From Allomeiothermus sp035760705 (GTDB lineage Bacteria > Deinococcota > Deinococci > Deinococcales > Thermaceae), in contig DASTSL010000051.1 in the NCBI GenBank assembly GCA_035760705.1, forward strand, positions 1 to 64,000: a DNA stretch of 64,000 nucleotides, given 5' to 3'. Shown piece by piece: positions 60,051 through 64,000 of this stretch (positions are counted from its first letter, which is position 1; each line of letters opens with the position of its first letter). The position numbers were made by a program, and so were the translations under genes. The notes under the pieces are model-generated. The model saw only the letters and a list, made by a program, of their open reading frames with translations, was not told where the DNA came from and searched no databases.

Positions 60051-60593
60051 GTGCTAAAAGGCGAAAAAGTGATGCTGCGGGCGATGCGGCCTGAGGACCT
60101 GGAGCGGCTCTGGGAGTTCAACAACGACCTCGAGGTGGAACTCTTCGGGGGTGGCAACCCGCCTTATCCGCAGTCCCTGGCCCGCCTACGGGCCGATTTC
60201 GAGCGGGAGTGGGCCAAGGGGGGGCGCGACGGCTCGAGCTTCGGCATCGAGGTAGACGGCAAGTTCATCGGCCACTGCGCCCTTTTCGAGTTCGACCACG
60301 TGAGCCGCACTTGCAAGCTGGGCATCAGCATCGGGGACAAGGGTTACTGGGACAAGGGCTATGGGCGCGACGCGGTGCGGGTGCTGGTGGATTACGCCTT
60401 CCGCCTCTTGAACCAGCGTAAGGTCTGGCTCAGCGTCAACGGCAACAACGAACGGGCCATCCGGGCTTACCGGGGGTGTGGCTTCCAGGAGGAGGGCAAG
60501 CTGCGCCGCCAGGTCTGGACCAACGGGCAGTACGTGGACTTGGTGCAGATGGGGATTCTGCGCGAGGAGTGGGACCGGTTGAAGACGGGCTAA
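60051..60593 (+). CDS. GNAT-family N-acetyltransferase (RimJ/RimL type)
   Basis: The 180-residue protein begins GTG (KGEKVMLRAMRPEDLERLWEFNND) and has the acetyl-CoA-binding motif GISIGDKGYWDKGYGRDAVRVLVDYAF and ERAIRAYRGCGFQEEGKLRR. These are typical of the RimJ/RimL branch, which acetylates N-termini of ribosomal proteins, or small molecules. The target is unknown. TATATT lies six bases before the GTG. The stop TAA is also the first triplet of a palindromic repeat element (60591-60681), suggesting insertion at the stop codon. Confidence 0.9.
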   Translation: MLKGEKVMLRAMRPEDLERLWEFNNDLEVELFGGGNPPYPQSLARLRADFEREWAKGGRDGSSFGIEVDGKFIGHCALFEFDHVSRTCKLGISIGDKGYWDKGYGRDAVRVLVDYAFRLLNQRKVWLSVNGNNERAIRAYRGCGFQEEGKLRRQVWTNGQYVDLVQMGILREEWDRLKTG

Positions 60594-60681
60594 GTGCCTC
60601 CACGAAAGGCAGTGGGCCGGGGAGAGGTGGCTGAGGAGGCCGCGTCGCCGCACCCCCACCCTTCTACCGTGGGCGCACTTA
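60591..60681. repeat. MITE-like element with terminal inverted repeats
   Basis: TAAGTGCctcCAC at the left end is matched by GTGGGCGCACTTA at the right end, giving near-perfect terminal inverted repeats around a 91-base, GC-rich core. The right half recurs at 654-697. No coding capacity. The next 120 bases up to ychF hold no other feature I can name. Confidence 0.6.
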
Positions 60682-60804
60682 GATGCGTTTTGTCGTATCA
60701 CCCCCGCTCTCTCCCAGCACTTGCTAGGGGAGAGGGAAGTCTTTTGCTTTACCCTTCGGCGTATGACCTAGGGCCTCCCGCTTGCGGTAGAATAACCGCT
60801 TGGT

Positions 60805-61917
60805 ATGTTAGGAGTCGGCATCGTCGGTCTTCCCAACGTGGGCAAATCCACGTTATTCAACGCCATCACCAAGGCCGGAGCCTTGGCGGCCAACTACCCC
60901 TTCGCCACCATCGACAAGAACGTGGGGGTGGTTTCCCTTCCCGACCCCCGGCTCGAGGCCCTGCAAAAGCTCTTTATCAAAGGCGATCGGGTGCCCCCCA
61001 TCGTTCCCACCCACGTCGAGTTCGTGGATATCGCCGGGTTGGTCAAGGGGGCGCACAAAGGCGAGGGGCTGGGGAACCAGTTCCTGGCGAATATCCGCGA
61101 GGTGGCGGCCATCGCCCACGTGGTGCGCTGCTTCAACGACCCCAACGTGGTGCACGTCTCGGGGCAGGTGAACCCGCTCGACGACCTCGAGACCATCAAC
61201 ACCGAGCTGGCCCTGGCCGACCTCTCCACGCTGGAGAAGCGCCTGGACAAGCTGCGCAAAACCGCCCGGGTAGATAAAGACGACAAGGCCCTGCTCGAGG
61301 TCCTCGAGCCCCTGCTCGCCCACCTCTCCGCAGGGAAACCGGCCCGCACCTTCCAGGCCGCCGACCCCGAGCTGCTGGGCAAGGCTGCCCGGGAGATGGG
61401 CCTCCTCACCTACAAGCCGGTCATCTACGTGGCGAACGTGGCCGAGGAAGACCTCCCGGACGGCGCCCGTAACCCCTACGTGGCTCAGGTCAAGGAGTAC
61501 GCCGCCCAGGAGGGTTCGGACGTGGTGGTGGTCTCGGCCAAGATCGAAGCCGAGCTGGCCGAACTCTCCGACGAGGAAGCCGCCGAGTACCTCAAGACCT
61601 TGGGGCTCGAGGAATCCGGCCTCGACCGCCTGGTGCACGTGGCTTACCATACGCTGGGGCTCATCACCTTCCTCACCGCCGGGGAGAAGGAAATCCGGGC
61701 CTGGACGATTCACCGGGGCACCAAAGCTCCACAGGCGGCGGGGGAGATCCACTCCGACCTCGAGCGCGGCTTTATCCGCGCCGAGGTCATCGACTGGCGC
61801 AAGCTCGTCGAGGCCGGGGGCTGGGCTCAGGCCAAGGAGCGGGGCTGGGTGCGCAGCGAGGGCAAAGAGTACGTGGTCCAAGACGGCGACGTGATGCTGA
61901 TTTTGTTCAATGTCTAA
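60805..61917 (+). CDS. ychF: Redox-regulated ATPase/GTPase YchF
   Basis: The 370-residue protein is an Obg-related P-loop protein (OLA1/YchF). G1 is GIVGLPNVGKSTLFNAITKAG, G3 VDIAGLVKGAHKGEGLGNQFLANIREVAAI, and the later NVAEEDLPDG stands in the place of NKxD, which explains the ATP preference in this family. The C-terminal TGS domain starts at LGLITFLTAGEKEIRAWTI and ends FIRAEVIDWRKLVEAGG...EYVVQDGDVMLILFNV. It binds ribosomes and takes part in translation and stress control. TAGAAT lies 11 bases before the ATG. Confidence 0.97.
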   Translation: MLGVGIVGLPNVGKSTLFNAITKAGALAANYPFATIDKNVGVVSLPDPRLEALQKLFIKGDRVPPIVPTHVEFVDIAGLVKGAHKGEGLGNQFLANIREVAAIAHVVRCFNDPNVVHVSGQVNPLDDLETINTELALADLSTLEKRLDKLRKTARVDKDDKALLEVLEPLLAHLSAGKPARTFQAADPELLGKAAREMGLLTYKPVIYVANVAEEDLPDGARNPYVAQVKEYAAQEGSDVVVVSAKIEAELAELSDEEAAEYLKTLGLEESGLDRLVHVAYHTLGLITFLTAGEKEIRAWTIHRGTKAPQAAGEIHSDLERGFIRAEVIDWRKLVEAGGWAQAKERGWVRSEGKEYVVQDGDVMLILFNV

Positions 61918-61932
61918 GCCTGTCCGGCCTTG

Positions 61933-62871
61933 TCAGTCACAGCGGGGCGGCGCAAACACCTCCACGAAGTTCACCGCGCCCAAACCCTGCTGGGTGGCCC
62001 CGCCCGCCAGGTAGATCTTCCCGCCCAGCACTGCCGCGTAGATCCCGTGTTTGGGGACGGGCATGTCCGGCAGGCCTCGCCAGGCTTGTTGGGCCGGGCT
62101 GTACACCTCGACCTGGGGGAACATCCCCCTGGGGTCGGCCCGGTTCCCCTCGCCGCCAAGGGTGTAGAGGCAGTTCCCCACCGCTGCAGCGGCGTGCCCG
62201 GAGCGTCCGGTGGGCATGGGGGCGAGGGTTTCCCACTTGCCGCTGGCCGGGTCGAAGGCCTCGAGCGTACCGAGCGTGAAGCTTTGCGGGTTGCGCCCGC
62301 CCACCGCGTAAACCTTGCCCTTGAGGGCCGCCACCCCCAGGTGGTCGCGGGGGGTGGGCATCGCCGGGAGTTCCGTCCATTTGCCCAAAGCCGGGTCGTA
62401 GACAGCGGCATCCCCCAGCGATGACCCCCGGGCCCCGCCGATGGCGTAGATCTTTCCGTCCAGCACGGCTGCCCCCAAGGCCCCTCGAGCGGTCGGCAGC
62501 GGGCTTCCCTGGCTCCACCGGCCCGTCGGAGGGTCGAAGATCTGCACCGCCTCGCTGGGCTGGTTCAAGCCTTCCCGGTAGCCGCCCAAAACCCACAGCT
62601 TGCCCTGGAGGCTCACCGCCGCCGGGTGATTGACCGCCACCGGCATCGGGGGGAGATTCTGCCAGCGCCCGGTAGCGGGGTCGTAGACCTCGGCAGTGCC
62701 GAAGGTCGTGCCGTTGGGGGCGAAGCCCCCGACCACGTAGATCTTCCCACCGACCTCCGCCGCACCTACTTCCTGCCGCGGCTGCCCCAGGGGACTGAGC
62801 CGAGACCAAGAACCTTCCTGGGCCACAGCCAGCAGGCCCAAGAGTCCGAACCAAACCCAGGCTTTTGACAT
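61933..62871 (-). CDS. Exported kelch-repeat protein
   Basis: From the ATG at 62871 the protein has 312 residues: a signal peptide (WVWFGLLGLLAVAQ) and six kelch repeats of about 48 residues, each with GG-KIYVVGG-type turns (for example GGKIYVVGGFAPNG, QGKLWVLGGYREG, KGKVYAVGGRNPQ, GNCLYTLGGEGN, GGKIYLAGGATQQ). It folds as a six-bladed propeller and probably binds protein or sugar in the periplasm. CACAAT lies six bases before the start. It is divergent from the ModE-like regulator gene, with overlapping promoter regions. Confidence 0.88.
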   Translation of the reverse strand: MSKAWVWFGLLGLLAVAQEGSWSRLSPLGQPRQEVGAAEVGGKIYVVGGFAPNGTTFGTAEVYDPATGRWQNLPPMPVAVNHPAAVSLQGKLWVLGGYREGLNQPSEAVQIFDPPTGRWSQGSPLPTARGALGAAVLDGKIYAIGGARGSSLGDAAVYDPALGKWTELPAMPTPRDHLGVAALKGKVYAVGGRNPQSFTLGTLEAFDPASGKWETLAPMPTGRSGHAAAAVGNCLYTLGGEGNRADPRGMFPQVEVYSPAQQAWRGLPDMPVPKHGIYAAVLGGKIYLAGGATQQGLGAVNFVEVFAPPRCD

Positions 62872-62923
62872 GGGCTCATTGTGCCTCCTCGAGCGGGAAC
62901 AAAGCTGAACGTACACTAAAGCC

Positions 62924-63262
62924 ATGCGGCCCAAGGCCAAAATCTGGCTCGAGCGCGAGGACGGCTCCTATCTGATGGGGCCGGGGGCCATGCATCTGCT
63001 GCGGGCGGTAGCCGAAGCGGGGAGTCTAAAAGGCGCTGCCAAGCGGATCGGGATGAGCTACCGCAAGGCCTGGGCTCAGCTCAAAGAGGCCGAGGCAACG
63101 CTGGGGTTTCCCCTCTTGCAACGGCATGCGGGCGGGGAGGGGGGTGGCGGCAGCGCCCTCACCCCGGCGGCCCTGGACTTTCTCGGGCGCTACGAGCGGT
63201 TCAGAGCGGGGGTTGAGCGCGACCTCGAGGCCCGCTTCCGGGAGGCCTTTGCCGACTGGTAA
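62924..63262 (+). CDS. ModE-like winged-helix regulator (DNA-binding domain only)
   Basis: The 112-residue protein is the N-terminal half of ModE: AKIWLEREDGSYLMGPGAMHLL, then AVAEAGSLKGAAKRIGMSYRKAWAQLKEAE and the wing LQRHAGGEGGGGSALTPAA. The molybdate-binding domains of full ModE are missing, so it acts without metal or with a partner. Some bacteria use such short forms to control molybdate genes, which are not seen here. The kelch gene next door may be its target. TACACT lies six bases before the ATG. Confidence 0.9.
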   Translation: MRPKAKIWLEREDGSYLMGPGAMHLLRAVAEAGSLKGAAKRIGMSYRKAWAQLKEAEATLGFPLLQRHAGGEGGGGSALTPAALDFLGRYERFRAGVERDLEARFREAFADW

Positions 63263-63340
63263 GCGATATGGTTTAACCTAAGAGCATCTTTAGTCGTTGG
63301 GTGCTTTTAGCCTCATGTTGGTATGTGCAGCGAGGTGGCG

Positions 63341-64000
63341 ATGCAAGTGTTGTCAAAATTTTTGGATTTTTTCCCCAACTCTAGGCAGCACTTGGCCCGC
63401 TGGGCGCGTCCTTGGGTCCACCGCTTGCGCCACGGCGAACTCGGCCAGTACACCAGCCGGGCCCTGGAGGTTCCCGGCTGGACGACCTACGAAGAACTCC
63501 GGGCGCTGGCTTATACCAGCTATGCCCTTCCCCCGGGTGCGGTGATCGTCGAGGTGGGGACTTTTCTGGGGCGGTCTACTTTGGTGCTGGCGGGGGGACG
63601 CAAGCTAAAAGGCAGTGGGGAGGTGCATTGCATCGACCCGTTCGATGCCTCGGGGGATGAATTTTCGGTGCCGCATTACCAGGCCATTGCCCGGAAAGCT
63701 CCGCTCACCCTGCGCGAACGCTTCGACCAAAGTATGCGCCAGGCCGGATTGCAAGATTGGTTGAGGGTTCACCCCACCACCGTCCAGGCCGTGGCCGAGG
63801 GCTGGAGCCAACCCATCGACTTCCTCTTCCTCGACGGGGACCAGTCGCCGCAGGGAGCCAGGGCCAGCTACGAGCTTTTAGTCCCCTTCCTCAAGCCGGG
63901 CGGACTGCTCGCCTTGCATAACTCCTCCGACCGCACCTATGCCGAAGGTCACGACGGCTACTATCGGCTAGTCCTGGAGACCATACGTCCACCGCTCTAT
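63341..64000 (+). CDS. Class I SAM methyltransferase (Methyltransf_24 type), truncated at window end
   Basis: ATG at 63341, with GAGGTGG upstream, opens a frame that is still open at 64000 (220 codons). It contains PPGAVIVEVGTFLGRSTLVLAG as SAM motif I, GEVHCIDPFDASGDE as motif II, and PIDFLFLDGDQSPQGARASY with LLVPFLKPGGLLALHNS. This is the Methyltransf_24/cephalosporin hydroxylase-like pattern. Substrates are often sugars or glycans. The N-terminal 40 residues (HLARWARPWVHRLRHGELGQ) are basic and helical. The C-terminus lies beyond this window. Confidence 0.85.
   Translation, partial: MQVLSKFLDFFPNSRQHLARWARPWVHRLRHGELGQYTSRALEVPGWTTYEELRALAYTSYALPPGAVIVEVGTFLGRSTLVLAGGRKLKGSGEVHCIDPFDASGDEFSVPHYQAIARKAPLTLRERFDQSMRQAGLQDWLRVHPTTVQAVAEGWSQPIDFLFLDGDQSPQGARASYELLVPFLKPGGLLALHNSSDRTYAEGHDGYYRLVLETIRPPLY

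Overview
This is a high-GC bacterial window that looks like a member of the Thermaceae, most likely Meiothermus or Allomeiothermus. The reasons are a fused heme A synthase/heme O synthase gene beside a caa3-type oxidase with a fused subunit I+III, type II pantothenate kinase, a menaquinone pathway methyltransferase, many start codons six bases after a -10-like hexamer (leaderless style), and a very frequent CTCGAG word in every frame. The genus call is inference from gene content, not from a marker search.

Layout. 1-3.3 kb: an HxlR regulator, a broken GGDEF gene next to an IS200/IS605-like hairpin, a von Willebrand lipoprotein and a truncated DUF5131 gene. 3.3-11 kb (minus strand): a coiled-coil exported protein, a methyltransferase, and a tight operon of surface proteins (30-residue leader ORF, Ig-like lipoprotein, PKD-like lipoprotein, 41-residue lipoprotein, S74 self-cleaving fibre-like protein). 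11.5-21 kb (minus): a repeat-rich helical protein, groES-groEL behind a CIRCE-like operator, an rRNA methyltransferase, two paralogous acidic proteins around coaW and a methyltransferase, and a GNAT/acyl-CoA synthetase-like protein that lacks key catalytic segments. 21.5-28 kb: an FAD protein cut by an IS5-like remnant, a BatA-like protein, pgi, an MNT/HEPN toxin-antitoxin pair with a frameshifted toxin, a thioesterase and PEP carboxykinase. 28-35 kb: CDGSH, DoxX, ctaAB, coxB, coxAC. 34.8-37.6 kb: tRNA-Lys, a penicillin acylase, tRNA-Glu and tRNA-Val. 37.6-46 kb: a sugar esterase carrying a repeat insertion, KDPG aldolase, ubiE/menG, two nucleoside-type ABC permeases and a P450. 46-47.2 kb: a short GGDEF domain fused to a ribbon-helix-helix domain, behind a strong promoter covered by a long inverted repeat. 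47-51 kb: tam, holB-yaaT and a phosphoesterase. 51-55 kb: pstSCAB behind a PHO-box-like repeat. 55-64 kb: a membrane GAF-GGDEF protein, an FAD oxidoreductase, DJ-1-like, GNAT, ychF, kelch, ModE-like, and a methyltransferase running off the end.

The most unusual items are the GGDEF-RHH fusion with its palindromic promoter, a small DNA repeat inserted in frame in two unrelated genes (giving VKPH-type peptides), several intergenic palindromic repeat families, and the window-wide six-base spacing between -10-like hexamers and start codons. At least six gene remnants or frameshifts show active gene decay.
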